Source: Thelephora terrestris (lineage: Eukaryota > Basidiomycota > Agaricomycetes > Thelephorales > Thelephoraceae). Taken from it: DNA of 64,000 nucleotides. The translations under genes and the position numbers were made by a program. This document shows, one piece after another, positions 1 to 11,679 of the stretch. Positions within the stretch are counted from its first letter, which is position 1, and each line of letters begins with the position of its first letter. The stretch covers positions 1,612,001 to 1,676,000 of the forward strand of contig WIUZ02000003.1 in NCBI GenBank assembly GCA_015956445.1, given 5' to 3'. The notes under the pieces are model-generated. The model worked only from the letters and a program-made list of their open reading frames with translations, was not told the origin of the DNA and ran no database searches.

Positions 1-802
1 CACCTACTGACCCTGTACACAATAGCTCGCGGATGCCTGCCACGGCCTCTCCCATCTTCATGGGTTAAACATTCCGCACGGTTGTATTTCTCCGGTAGGC
101 GAAGTGAAACAGTTTGTTCGCCTGCACATATATTAATGCGCGGTACATCAAGAATAACATCCTAATCACCCGAGACGGTCGAGCCTGCCTCGGGGACTTT
201 GGTATTGTGGAGGGTTTCGGTAAACTGCCGCATACCAGGTTCAAGCTGGGAACTGCACGTTACATGGCCGTGGAACGGCTTGACCTTACCGGTAGCCCTG
301 CCTCGAAAGAGAGTGACGTTTACTCCCTTGCGATGACGGCCTTCACTGTGCGTTCCTCCCCTGTTGTTCAGCAGACAGAAATTTGACGAATGTTCTATAT
401 CAGGTACTGACAGGGATCACTCCGTATCCATATCTTAAGTTTGATGGCTATATTAATCTCATGCTAAGCGTTAAATCTGGTGACCGGCCCTCCCGTCCAA
501 CGAACGTGGATGGTCTTCGATCAATGCCAGATGACGTTTGGGGTATGATTACGACCTGCTGGAGTGAGGACCCAAAGCAGCGATTGGAAGTCTCCGCTGT
601 GTGTGGGGTATTTTCGGCATCGAGTCTCCTGGAGGTCCAGAAAGTCAAGACAGGTAATTTAATTCCTCAAACCTCTGATAACCCCGCCACGGCTGAACGT
701 TCCCAGACATCAGAACAGGAGGAAGACAGCGCAGCAGCAAAAAACTCCTTTCGCGAATCCCCGCTTTCGTTCGGTCTCTACTGGTTTCGGAACCAAAGAT
801 AG
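1..802 (+). CDS. Protein kinase-like gene, C-terminal part, cut by window edge
   Basis: The readable part starts in the catalytic loop (IKNNILI), followed by DFG (CLGDFG), a GTARYM activation segment end and the conserved SDVYSLAM helix. An intron at 348-403 (GTGCGT..CAG) joins SLAMTAFT to VLTGITPYPY; the C-lobe then runs through DDVWGMITTCW and ends at 802 with an acidic tail. The order matches TKL-type kinases that are expanded in agaricomycetes. The usual HGD of the catalytic loop is not readable (the sequence gives ARY before IK), so either an upstream splice is missed or the copy is degenerate. The N-lobe lies outside the window or is lost. It is followed at 900 by a second, complete kinase gene on the same strand, so the two look like tandem paralogues. 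Confidence 0.6.
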
Positions 803-899
803 AGAGGCTCGTCAACGATGTGGCTCAGGTAGTCTCCTTCGCACCCGCTCTTTCCTACGGGGAGGATAATTTAAGCTGCAGCGTCTAGAGAATCAAACC

Positions 900-2076
900 A
901 TGTCGGATAAGGAACGACAGAAGGTTCTCAACGAGCTCTGTGAAATGTGCAGGCGACACTGCGTTATACCAGACACTATGAATATTCCGGAACGTCCGAA
1001 TGATGCCACTGAAGTCAAACATATGGGGGGATTTGCTAACGTATCCAGGAGTACATATGGAGGGTACCAGGTGGCCGTCAAGGCTGTCAACGTGCGCACG
1101 CAGGACTTGGAACGCCTCCGCAGCGTGAGTGTTCTACTACTCTTGCTAACCCATCCGTATGCCTGAACGCATCATAGGAATTTTGCAAAGAGGTGGTGGC
1201 TTGGAAGCATGTCCGGCATCCGAACGTCTTGCCGCTGCTTGGAGTGACGTTCAGCGAAGACCACTTTTCCATCGTCTCCGAGTGGATGCACAATGGAAAC
1301 ATCATTGAGTTCGTTCGAAGATATCCTGACATAAATCGAACTGTACTTGTACGTGTCCTTTTTTGATCCCGGTAAGTGGCTAACTACTCCCCTCCGGTAG
1401 TTGGCAGATGTTGCGAGCGGCTTGAAGTATATGCATGACCTTCCGATCGTCCACGGAGATATCAAGGGGGTAAACAGCTCTCTTACAGTCTAATTTCTGC
1501 ACTATCTCACTGCTTTCGAAGGATAAAATCCTGATCAACAAGGACTGGCGAGCCTGTATTGCCGATTTTAGCCTTACGAGGATCACTGGAAGCCACCTCG
1601 CTCTTGGAGTAACTCCGACCACCACGGCCTCGGATGTTATGCTGATGCCGTTATCGTGTGCTCCTGGCGGGACCGAGAAGTGCTTGAGTCCTGAGTCTCT
1701 GGACCCAGATCGGTCTGGAATACCCGAAACAGAAGGGGACAGGCCCACAAGACAGTCCGATTGCTACGCCCTCGGGATGGTCATCTACGAAGTAAGTACT
1801 CGTATTGGTGGACTCGCGTTTGCTAACAGTCAAGTTGGGGTCCTTCAGGTTTTGTCTGGACTCAAGCCTTATCACGAAATCCAAGGGAAGAGTGCAGTCC
1901 TCGAGGGGGGCAGGCCAGAGAAACCGGAGGGGGCAGCGCGCCTCGGATTCAACGACGAGTTGTGGACGATCGTTGAACAGTGCTGGCGGGAAAGTCGGGA
2001 TGAACGTCCTAGGGTGGAGGAGATCCTCTCCTGTTTGAATGACGCTACGGCGTTTTGGTACATGAGAGAGCTCTAA
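900..2076 (+). CDS. TKL-type protein kinase-like protein, five exons
   Basis: Exons 900-1124, 1178-1348, 1401-1469, 1522-1791 and 1849-2076 join in phase 0 at every junction and give 320 residues. In order: a glycine loop region (MGGFANVSRSTYGG), VAVK lysine, HPNVLPLLGV, SEWMHNGNI, catalytic loop VHGDIKG with its aspartate, the metal motif as DFS instead of DFG, then SDCYALGMVIYE and the C-lobe WTIVEQCWRE. HGD in place of HRD is common in fungal TKL-like kinases. The DFS variant and the long insert after it (about residues 175-205) mean activity cannot be assumed. All four introns are 52-57 bases. No signal peptide or membrane segment is present, so it is probably intracellular. The substrate is unknown. 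Confidence 0.85.
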
Positions 2077-2235
2077 ATAAGTAACTACCCTATCTTCGCT
2101 CATGTTTTTCAAAGTGCGTATCTCTTGTTACATCCGACTATCAAATGTATACGAAGCACCGCCATACACGTTAATTGACTGCTTGCGGCACCCAGCTGGG
2201 AGTTCAGGAAGAGGAGTATGCGCAAAAAAGTCCCT

Positions 2236-2490
2236 TCATATGAGCTCAGGGTAAGGATTGCCCTGAGCGGCGTTGGCTTTGTCGGCGACCTCTCTGAAAA
2301 CTACGACTGCCTCTATGTAGGGCTTAACCTCCTTGGCGTTCATATTTTCCGTGAGCTTCTGCCGGAACGTGACGGTTCCGGCGATGACACCATCCCGATG
2401 CACACATACCTCAAGTCTAAAGCCTGCACCCACGGCAACTCGACCTGTCCAACGGTATCTTCGACTGTGGTTCACACCTGTCCAGGGCAT
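2236..2490 (-). CDS. Small hypothetical protein (weak)
   Basis: An 84-codon reading frame on the minus strand, downstream of the carboxypeptidase gene. The translation has alternating charged and hydrophobic stretches (for example KEVKPYIEAVVVF) that look more protein-like than the opposite-strand frame of similar length. I recognise no family. A good donor (GTATGTG) lies inside the frame, so the true gene may be spliced and extend upstream, or the region may be non-coding. Confidence 0.25.
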   Translation of the reverse strand: MPWTGVNHSRRYRWTGRVAVGAGFRLEVCVHRDGVIAGTVTFRQKLTENMNAKEVKPYIEAVVVFREVADKANAAQGNPYPELI

Positions 2491-2612
2491 CAGCCGAATT
2501 TCCGTCGTTGGCGCTCACGAGTTCTGGTTGGTCATTATGCGATGAATCTCATTCGGGAATTTATGTATGAGCGGCCCTATCAATAAATACGTACAGGAGA
2601 CAATACAAAGAA

Positions 2613-4559
2613 TCAATCCGTCAGGGGAACGTTCTTCACCCATCGGGTAATCATATCCTAGACGGTCGAAACGGGGTCAGCATCCTCACACATTCGAAAG
2701 CACGATAACCACGTACTAGAGCGGCCTCAGGTTGATCGTATGGGACCATGTGGCTGGAATACTGTTAGAGTATGTCAAATGATGATGAAGGCAAGTTGAC
2801 TTACCCAGCTTCGTCAACAGCCAGGAACGTAACATTTCCGGCAGTGTGTCCTCCACCACCAACAGTCCTAACAGTACCGGCGACACGCCCGCTGTGCTTG
2901 ATAATCCAGGGGGTGGGTTCGGCGTATAGGAACTCCTCATGGAAGATATTCTCGAACTTGGAAACCCAACGTTCATTACCCATGAAGTTACACATGGCAT
3001 CTAGTTCGTGATCAACACACTCCAACAAGGTAGGCAACCGTCGACCACATACCAGCAGTACCAGCATACACCAAGAGGCGGACACCTTCGTTGACAAGGC
3101 CTGTGAGCAGCAGCGCACTGTTCCTCATGCCATCAGCCTGAGCAGCGAAGGCTTGGTTGACTCCCGTGCTACAAGACTCGAAGGTAAGAGAAGGGTGGAC
3201 GCCCAATTCCTGCTTGACAGCGGGATCGTTCATCCATGACTCCACCCATTGAAGCGCCTTGTAACAGAGGGGTCCATCCTCCCTACGATCACAGGTCCGA
3301 CGAACGTCATATACGTTGAGTCCGAGTTCTGGAAGATCCAGGTCAGTACCGCGAAGATCGGATAGGATAAACTGCACAAACGTTGAAGAGGGCCAAGGAG
3401 CTGAGACCAACAGTAGAGTTGAGCAGGAATGCAAGCCCAACGTGAGTCAAATTTGTAGCAACTCTGTATGAGTCGCTGGCAAGTCGGGACCTTGGACCTC
3501 AGGGACAGACATTGTGGGCCCTGAGGATCGTCGTAGACAGCGTAAGGTCCTTCACAGGCCCAATCCGGGATGGAGGCCATTTGCTCGTAAGGATCCGTGA
3601 GTCCATTTGCGAGGATAACTGAGGCGAGGTTGATCTTTATCATTCCGGGAACAGGGGCCAATGCAAGTTCCTTGTTCTTTCTGTGGAAGATGGAGGCGGC
3701 ATTGGGAGCATACGTTCCACCGTAACTTTCAGCAGCCATATGGAAAGGTGCCTTGGAGTATTGTGGGAAACGAGCGAAGAACAACTGGAAGAAGGCATAT
3801 ACATCCTCTCCAGCTACGGCGCTACGGTCAACCGCGGAACCGTCGTCAGAGTAGGAGTATCCGACGTTGACGGGTTGATCGAGGAAGAGGATATTGCTGT
3901 GCGAGTTCCACGAGTGCTTGTTGTACTTCACGCTAGTTTCATTGGCGATTTGACAGGGGCCCAGCTCGAAGAGCAATCCCGTAGTTGACGAACAACCGGG
4001 GCCACCTGTAGGGCAATTGGTCAGAACCCTCGTGTGACCTCTGGTTCTAAACGCTACCATTTGTCCAATAGATGAAGTCGGCGGATGTTGGATGCTTTCT
4101 AGATTCAAAGAACCTAAACAAGGTTAGGTGCACGGCTGCGAGCGTTCACGTAGTTCTCTCACCAGAAGAATAGATGCTTTCCGCTTGTAATATCCAAGTA
4201 TCCAGAGTACTGCTTCACGCCTGTATCACAGAGCTTTGGTTCGGCCACACGAAGCCTATACTCGGAGAACGCGGGGTGGGTAACGAGTTCGTCTAGCCAC
4301 ATTCAGTCTCTGGGAAACCATATGGCAGGGTGTTACGAGGCGTGGACTGACAAGTTAAGCCGTTGTGGTTGATAAAATCACGTCCGTCCTGGACCCATTG
4401 CTTGACTCTATCCTCGGCCTTGTCGAAGATGGAGTCGACGCCCTCACGAATATCCTGGATATCTTGCTTGGAGACATCGAAAACTGACTGATGGTCGTAT
4501 TGTGGGACCGCAAGAGCAACAGAAACAAGGGCGAGGAGGGACAAGAACGCGACTTTCAT
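2613..4559 (-). CDS. Secreted serine carboxypeptidase, family S10
   Basis: Eight exons on the minus strand (4559-4352, 4292-4163, 4113-4058, 4005-3382, 3328-3053, 3000-2805, 2753-2717, 2657-2613) give a continuous 523-residue protein, a normal length for the family. Residues 1-17 form a signal peptide; a propeptide-like helix follows. Family motifs in order: NGLTYELVTHPAF, FIYWTNGGPGCSS (oxyanion hole), the nucleophile in ESYGG (Ser225), YAGTADAMCN with the catalytic Asp, and GHMVPYDQP with the catalytic His. The Asp codon is split by the intron at 3052-3001, so it exists only after splicing. The last exon supplies LDMITRWVKNVPLTD, the expected C-terminus. The triad looks intact. It should remove C-terminal residues from peptides in the vacuole or outside the cell. 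It is divergent from the DUF6535-type gene that begins at 4739. Confidence 0.93.
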
Positions 4560-4738
4560 GGTTGGGAGTTGGCTGTGGCTAGAGTGGCCGCTGCGGCAGA
4601 ACCCGGCCGATTTGGGGAGGCGTCGCCCCCCTAGGTACTGTCCCCTCGCAAACCGTTCCTCCTCCGCCTCTGAATTCGAGGCTGGATTCCAGCCTAGATT
4701 TGGGGACCCAGCCGGCAGTGGCAAGCAGTGCCCTGATT
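4560..4738. promoter_or_regulatory. Short divergent intergenic region
   Basis: Only 179 bases separate the carboxypeptidase start (minus strand, 4559) from the preferred DUF6535 start (plus strand, 4739), so both promoters must share it. I see no clear TATA box. The boundary depends on the start chosen for the plus-strand gene. Confidence 0.4.
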
Positions 4739-7700
4739 ATGGCTGGTCTGCAAGCGCCGGATCTTTCCTCCTTGCCACAATCATCGAGCATGGACCTGTC
4801 GCCTTCTGGGGATCGCGCGCAAACGAATCCTCGGCCGCAAGAGCCAACAGTCGTCCAGATCGATCCCAAATGGTGCGTCCACCCGACCATATGGCAGACA
4901 GACCATCGCCGACAGTATCCAGCCTCCATTCTGCCCTTAAGGAGTTCTTCGATCCACTCAGGACTAACGACTCACGGGCCGACTTCTTTGCTATCTATCG
5001 GAGGGAATCTGAAGAGTTTGACAGAGATTACGCGGGGAAGCACGACGAGGACTTGAACACGTCCCTCATCTTCGTAAGTCGTCGGGTTCCCGTACCCCAT
5101 GATGGACGCTGAATCTAGAGGTACACAGGCCGGTCTGTTCTCTGCAGTCAGCTCGGCGTTCATCATCGACGTCCAATCAAACCTCCAACCGGATCCGAAC
5201 GAGATGACCGCCGCCTACATGCGGATCCTGATTCACAACATGAACAACTCCCTTTTCCCCGACGCAGACCCAAGTTCCACCACATGGACAGGGCCTCCTC
5301 CTGAGATTGTAACCGTCCAATCACTGCTCTACTCCAGCCTCGCCACGTCACTCTTTGCCGCGTTTATCGCGATGCTCGGCAAACAATGGGTCAACCGATT
5401 TCTACGAAAAAACGGAGGTTCCGCTGCAGAGAAAAGCCGCGACAGACAGCGAAAATTAGACGGGTTCAAGAAGTGGCATTTCCAACTCGTCATCGAGAGC
5501 CTCCCAGTGATGCTTCAGTTCGCCTTGCTGTTGCTTGGCTGCGCCTTGACGCTCTATCTCTGGACAATTAGCCGAACCGTCGCCGGCACCATCCTCGCAT
5601 TCACGCTTCTCGGAATGACTTCATATATCTTCTTCACTCTCGCAGCAACGTTCCACTACAACTGCCCCTACCAGACACCTCCTTCCATTCTCATCAGAAC
5701 CCTCCTCCGGCACCTGACACAAAGCGATTCCACATTCGTTCGCTCGCTGCGACTGCTCACTTCTTCTCTCCCCCCCGCCAAAGACATCAGACGGCTTCTT
5801 GCGTATCTTCTATCTGGAGTTCGTCAGGGATTGGAGTGCTTTTGTTGCGGTCCAACTATGGAAGAAGAAGCGGAGCGTCTTGCACAAGCTATCATTGTCG
5901 TGCCACCCACTCGGATCTTCTCGGACGTCTCTGTAAACTTGGAGGTTTGCCGGGGGGATTCGTGTTGTATCTGGTGGGTGCTCGATTACACCACAGACAC
6001 CGATGTGATATTCTCCACTGCCCGGTTCGCTGCGGACACGATCTGGTACCCAGAGATTGCGGAGATCGTATCACCCCACATTCTTGCAGATCTCTTCCTT
6101 GATTGTTTCTCGAATGGGCGGGTGATTCCCGGGAAGTTGGAGCATGCGAGTGCAATAGGGATGGCGTTGACTTCGGTACTTAGCACCCGTCTCGTCATGG
6201 AACCCAAGGGTCAGGTGCTCCAGGAACTCTGTCGGCGCATTTGGGAGAATATCGAGAGGGTATCTCTGTCTGACCCAACATGCCTCCTGGTCATAAGACT
6301 TCTCGGAATTGTTGCAGGGTGGGTCGACGGTGGGTGGAGTGAATATCGCTTTAGGTGGTTGGACATCGGCCCCCACATGGTCTGTCATCTATCCGCTATC
6401 AAGAAGCTCTGGTTGAGCAGGGTGGCTCTCCAGTATTTCTGGCGGTTGAGGCTTTTGCACGGTCCCACTACTGTCTTATCCTTATATCCGTTCAGCTACT
6501 TGGACGAGGGGGGCATAATGGGTGGCGGCAATACCCCCATTATTCTACAAACAAACAATTTCCTAATCGTGGCAATCTCCCTGGGACTCCAGGTTGACAA
6601 TCATGACTTATATCCTCCCGACACCATGTGTGTACACCTCTATTCTTTGCATGTTTTTCACTCATTGAGCCACAGTGAAGCCTCACAGAAAGTGGCCGAC
6701 CTTGTCATTCAACAATTACAAGTCATCATCAGGCAGGGGAACGCTTCCGAACAGTATGAGATAATTGATCTTTTATCGGCACTGGTTCACCTCAACCCGT
6801 TTGGAGGGAGTCACGCGAGATGAAGATATGGGCTTTACGTTGATCGCCGATATCCTCAGCTCCAGTTTTTCGGATAGGTGTCGGTATCTGATGGCAAGCA
6901 AGATGCTGCAACTCCTGGGAATCTTTCTCTTTCCCGAAAAAGACAGGGGCGCTTCCTTGAGGCCCTTGAAAGTGGAACTTACGTGGATACCTCCTCTCTT
7001 GGCCTTCCTGTCTCTCAGCGAGAAGCTCTATACCACAGAACCCCCACCATATACGGGATCCATCGCCCTCCGCATTCTTTCCGCTGCACGTATACCCGCC
7101 GATCTTGGCGCGACACTCCTCCCAGTCCTCTCATCGACACTACTTTCAACCCACCCTCTACAATCACGCCATCTAGCCCTCAAGGTCTTCAATACATTCT
7201 TCTCGCGGTTGTTCTCCTTACAAATAGAGAATACCACTGTTGACAACCTCGAGGACCTTCTCCGAGCAGTCGGCGATCCATTTCTGTCCACCCACGATAC
7301 TTCTCTCTTGGATATGAAAACAAGGGAGATCGATTATGGGCCCTTCGATGCAGCAGTCGTCCTGATCGAATTTGCATCATCGGACTTGTGGCGAAACCAC
7401 CTCCATCCCTCGAACTTTGCCACTTTCGAGGAGCTCCTGTCTTCGGAAGAAGGCAAGAGGACTGCTACCGAACGCATGTTTATAGCGGCAATCAGACCTT
7501 GGCAGGAATGCCTTTGTGCGGCTTCGAAGGTCCACGCCGCCATCGGGCGCCTCGAAGAGCTTCAGTGCTCAAACGTAGCTGAGTTTATGATCATGTGGGC
7601 TTGGACCGTTGGCATCCTCAACGTCGAAGATCGCGATGGCTGGGGGTCGATTGAGCGCAGTACGCTCTCGTTCTATCAACTCCACGGAACAGGACGAGTG

Positions 7701-8003
7701 AAGGCTTTGGAACGACATATCACCGCCGTCTCAAACCACGCCGACTTATTCTTATCACTCCACGAGGGTCCTCTAAATCGACTGGCCAAGGTTCAACTGC
7801 GGGGGTCACTACGCTCGCTTGACTGGGGCGCGTACCTTCGTATCTCCCAGGTTTGTCAGTTGAGGAGGTTGTATTTCCTGTTTGGTCGCGATTCCGCGAC
7901 ACGTGAGGAGGCGGTTGAGATTGAGGGGGCAGGCAAGGAATCGGACTTGTTGTCAGCTGTAACATCTAACTCGATTGTGGATTGGGCATGCGATTATCCG
8001 TAG
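4739..8003 (+). CDS. DUF6535-type membrane protein with an apparent frameshift
   Basis: Exons 4739-4872, 4923-5073 and 5129 onward join in frame. The segment from LIFAGLFSAVSSAFIIDVQS through LLYSSLATSLFAAFIAMLGKQWVNR is typical of DUF6535 proteins, an agaricomycete family of unknown role. Hydrophobic segments near residues 96-111, 158-184, 220-242 and 246-273 predict a four-pass membrane domain; the long C-terminal part is helical and soluble. The frame ends at TGA 6821-6823 just after LNPFGGSHAR, while the expected continuation DEDMGFTLIADIL is open one base later, from 6819 to 8003. No intron of credible length bridges the two. This is therefore either a one-base insertion (recent pseudogene) or a sequencing error; the downstream frame stays open for almost 400 codons, which favours a recent event or error. 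The start at 4739 was chosen because the N-terminal segment joins in frame through the 50-base intron 4873-4922. Confidence 0.75.
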
Positions 8004-8541
8004 GGTTTTAGTCCGTGTAATATATTTCCCTGCACCCGCAAGTCGGACGCGTGGTATTGAGTGTGTCCGTTTAGTGCCAACGTTCCCTGCACACCAGCGT
8101 TGACGTATCACAGGGCCCGCCCTTCATACACACATTTCATAACCGGTTGGGCGCAAAATTTACACGGGCGGCCGCGAGCGTCCCTTGTTCCTCGTATCGT
8201 TCGCTGTCGTCACTTTACAGGGTTCAGAACAATTTCGCCCGCCGGTCACTGAGTCAAGATCGAGCTGCTTCAACGACCTCAGAGAAAAATGATAACATAC
8301 CCATCGTGAAGGTTGGGTCGCAAACGGTGAAGGTGAGATGGGCCGGCCACCTAAACCCTCGGAGTTGGTCAGTGACCGTACGGTATAACACGCAGTCCAC
8401 CTGATGGGGCGGAGAGTCTCGTTGCGTCTACAAGCAACAAAGGCCCTGCGAGGTCAGTTGCGCCACGATGTTTGGTTGGTTACAGTGCTGTGTGGTATGT
8501 ACGAAGAGTATCTACTCGGAATAAGGCCACGACTCCGATTC
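8004..8541. other. Intergenic, no gene seen
   Basis: Convergent 3' ends of the DUF6535-type gene and the F-box gene. Only short frames without protein character are present. Confidence 0.6.
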
Positions 8542-9960
8542 TTATCGTGAAAGCAGTTCTACACGGACGGTAGGTGGGGAATACAGAAAATCAAAAAGGC
8601 CCTCCTCAGTCATCGACTCCAGATCCCTCTCAAAGATCCGTCGTTCCCCCCAGTAGCAACCAAATTGAGACCATTCGTGAAGCAAAAACACCAAATTGAA
8701 GGGTCTGAGTTCGCTCATCGTGCGCAGCGTCTCAAATAACGTGTCATCAAAAAACACGCGGGCGGGTTGACCAAACCAAAGGACGATGACTACCTCGGAG
8801 AACACAGGGGATGTGATGGTTGAGAATACGCCCATGACGATGGTATGGCGGGCGGCTGGATCCTTGGGTTCAGCTGCCCAATCTCCGATTTCTAGAGATC
8901 GGAGGACCCTGAGCCGTGACAGGTTGAGTTCACGGGTCGAAATTAGGGGAGCTGGCGTTCATCTTAAGTTCGAATCTGTCGAGAAACACGCGTGGACCGT
9001 CTACTAACCTGGGGGTTCTGGCACGTAGAATCGTAGGGTCTCTAGTGTCTTGCCACACGCCGCTAATAGGATAGGCGCGGAAGCTCCAACCTGGCGCAGG
9101 GACATGTAGCGGAACCGTAGACCACCAAACACAGAAATCAGGTGCTTCCAAGTCTCGGTGGAGCGACACTGATACAGCTTTAATTTTCCTTGCAGTTTCG
9201 GTGTGGAGAATGGAACAAGCTCCGTGTTGGAAGTGGGTGCGCAGTGGGGTTGCTGGATATCGACGTCGTCCAAGTTCGGGAAAAGAGAGAGGAAATATGA
9301 TAAATGTTGGGGAACACCACACACTGGCTCGGACAACAAGATGGATCGAAGGGTCGGCGGAAATGCTTCAAAGTAGCGTTCAATGCCTGGAATAAAGCTG
9401 CGCACGTCCAACTTTTCAATCCTGAGCGTGTGAACGTTCGGGAATATTGAAAAGTAGTGCAGGTCACTAGGGGTAAACACCCCAGGTACGAACCAAGGAT
9501 GCCGCTGCTCCACGCGGATTTCTTTTACGAGAGGAAACAAATTTAACTCGTGCAGCTTGGATAGAGGCTGCAGCTCGCAACGGTCTGTGTCGAATAGTTT
9601 ATCTCTGAGGATGAGGGTGTGGTGAATGTGTAGGACCGCGACGGTGTACCACGACCGACAAGTTAATGAGCACGCCTTGAGCGAAACGAAGTCGCCGGCT
9701 AGGTGCGCAATGATCATCTCCACTATTTCGTACGGCAAGCTGCAGATTGATCCGTGCACGGTTCGCATCTCAGGAGACGCTTCGCGCCCAGTCCACATTT
9801 CGGGAGACGCTTTGCGCACGGTCCACATCTCGGGAGACGCTTCGAGCACAGCACGAATCTCGGGAGACGCTCTGTCGGTGCTGATATCGGTTGGGCATGC
9901 CTCAATCGCAGGGCGATTCGAGATGATGAGCCCTAGCACGGATGAGGCAAAGGTGAGCAC
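8542..9960 (-). CDS. F-box protein with N-terminal decapeptide repeats
   Basis: Exons 9960-9009 and 8951-8542 (intron 9008-8952, GTTAGT..CAG) give 453 residues. Residues 31-70 are four in-frame copies of a ten-residue unit beginning ASPE. The F-box follows at about residues 71-115 (SLPYEIVEMIIAHL ... SLKACSLTCRSW), then leucine-rich-like segments such as FPNLDDVDI and TLETLRFYV. F-box proteins of this kind are substrate adaptors of SCF ubiquitin ligases and are strongly expanded in agaricomycetes; the substrate is unknown. The second exon was chosen because TRELNLSRLRVLRSLEIGDW continues the leucine-rich pattern in frame. The start at 9960 is the first ATG; a start inside the repeats cannot be excluded. 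Confidence 0.82.
9751..9870 (-). repeat. 30-base tandem repeat, four copies, in frame
   Basis: Four imperfect 30-base units centred on CGGGAGACGCTT encode the ASPE decapeptides of the F-box protein. The period is a multiple of three and all copies stay in frame, so copy number could vary without breaking the gene. Confidence 0.85.
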
Positions 9961-10576
9961 CAGCTACCCATACTAGCTGAAGAACCGTACTCGATAATGG
10001 AGACGTGAGCTCCCTCAAGCGACTTTTGCCTTTGGTTTTGGTCATCGTGGTGAGCGTAAGAGGTGTACGGTATGTGGGGTGGTGATCGGATCGGACCGAA
10101 TCAGCGGGCTAACCCAGGAGATGACAGGCAATTGATTTTCCTCGGACTTTCCCGGTCGGCTGGGTAGAATACCTCACGTGATGGGCAGGAATATACAGCG
10201 CCCGCCGCCCATTCAACCGGGTGGTACACCGACGCAATCCGTTGGTGGTTTAATTCACAGCCCAATAGATTTTGAGGAACGAGGAAGGAACACGCACCCC
10301 TACCCCCAGAGTGCGACTCAATGTCAGGGTGAATTACCCCAAGTATTCAGGCTCGCCGCCTATCTCACACATCCTGCCTCACGCGCGTTTGGATAAAAAA
10401 GAACGTGTTAAATATTTTGGTACCTTTCGCGAATAAAAGAGCGCAAACGAGAAAAGGAGGGTATGATGCACAACGTCGAATAGAACAGATCCTTACAGAA
10501 CCCCTCAAAGAGCCCCTTACAAAACATAGCCTAAGAAGCGTGGGTGCCATAAGCACGACCATCGAGCGAAATGTTT
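9961..10576. other. Intergenic, no gene seen
   Basis: Lies between the F-box gene start and the 3' end of the GPI-protein gene. No convincing frame, RNA gene or repeat found. Confidence 0.55.
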
Positions 10577-11575
10577 TCACCACGTGTACATACCTAACAA
10601 CACGAGAGCCGGAGCGGCACCGACGAAGCCCCAAGACGCCTTCCAACTCGCGGCACCACTAGACTGAGAGGACGTGTTGGGGAGCCCAGTAGGATTGGAA
10701 CTGCCAGTAGAACTGGTCGTGGCCGGAGTCGGGTTGCTGTTAGGCGAAGTGGTCTTGGTGTTGATCGGGTTGGCGTTGGGAGTAGGTATAGTGGTCGAAC
10801 TGGTGCTAGAGCTGACAGGGAAGGGGTTACCGCCGCCGTTCGTAGTGGTGGTCGTGGTCGGGTTCGGGTTGTTGTTACCAAGTTGGCTGCATTGAGGGTT
10901 GCCCGCGCCATCGCGGGAGCAGACGTCTCCGGTGGCTACGCAAACGAGGCGGGGTAAGCAAACAGGGGAGAACAAGTGAAGAACAGAGATTGGCACGTAC
11001 GGCAGCAGAAATCATCACCAACACAGGGTGAATATCCAGCATCGACACAGCCGCCGTTTCCGCCTCCGCTGGTGCAGACGCTGCCGTTCGGGCAACATCC
11101 CTTCACGCCGTTGACGGTATCACAGTAGTATCTGGCAAAAACGGTATTTAGCACACTCAAATCGCGTCGACCGTTCACCCAAAGAGGGATATACTCACCC
11201 TGCGTAACAGCATCCTCCATCCGAACAGCACTCTCCGCCAACCGGGCAACACCTAATTCACCCCACAAACACACAGAGTCACGGTCAGCGAACACGAACC
11301 CCACGAGGGATTGAAGACAAAAAAAAAGAAGCTCACCCTCCATCATTGCAGAGTCCGTCTCCGACTGGGCAAGTCTGCCTCTTCACTTTCACCAATAGCC
11401 CACGAATCACTTTTGTGTCTTCAGTGGTATCACTTGTACGGCCACCGTAGGGTATGAGCGTCCCAATTGGGCCTTGCCTGGCCGCAAGGAGTCCCGACGG
11501 AGGAGCGGGGTTGGCGGCGACAAGGATCTGAGCGCCGGCGGCGAGAAGTATCAATGCGAGTTTGGACGCGTACAT
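10577..11575 (-). CDS. GPI-anchored cysteine-rich, Ser/Thr-rich surface protein
   Basis: Four exons (11575-11337, 11252-11199, 11131-11001, 10935-10577) total 783 bases and give 260 residues with all phases consistent. Residues 1-21 are a signal peptide. A dibasic KR precedes a cysteine-rich domain of granulin-like look: CPVGDGLCNDGGCCPVGGEC, then repeated CC..C spacing over about 90 residues. A long Asn/Thr/Ser/Pro linker follows, probably heavily O-glycosylated. The protein ends with small residues (SSGAASWKAS) and a hydrophobic tail, which is the pattern of a GPI-attachment signal. It should sit in the plasma membrane or cell wall. The exact family is not recognised. The cysteine pattern appears only after splicing, which supports the exon model. 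Confidence 0.85.
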
Positions 11576-11664
11576 CGGAGGCTACAGCAGAAGGAGACGA
11601 CGAGTCGAAGTTGTAAGGACCGGTGAAGGAAAAACAACACAGGGCAGTGGGCGATCCGTCGACC

Positions 11665-11672
11665 TTTAAAAA
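11665..11672 (-). promoter_or_regulatory. TATA-like element of the GPI-protein gene
   Basis: A TTTAAA core lies about 90 bases upstream of the start codon at 11575 on the minus strand, a plausible distance. It is judged by position and sequence only. Confidence 0.3.
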
Positions 11673-11679
11673 GTCCCTG

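Noticed and set aside
4293-4320. Frameshift near the N-terminus of the carboxypeptidase
   Set aside because: An intron at 4351-4293 (GTCAGT..TAG) restores NGLTYELVTHPAF exactly.
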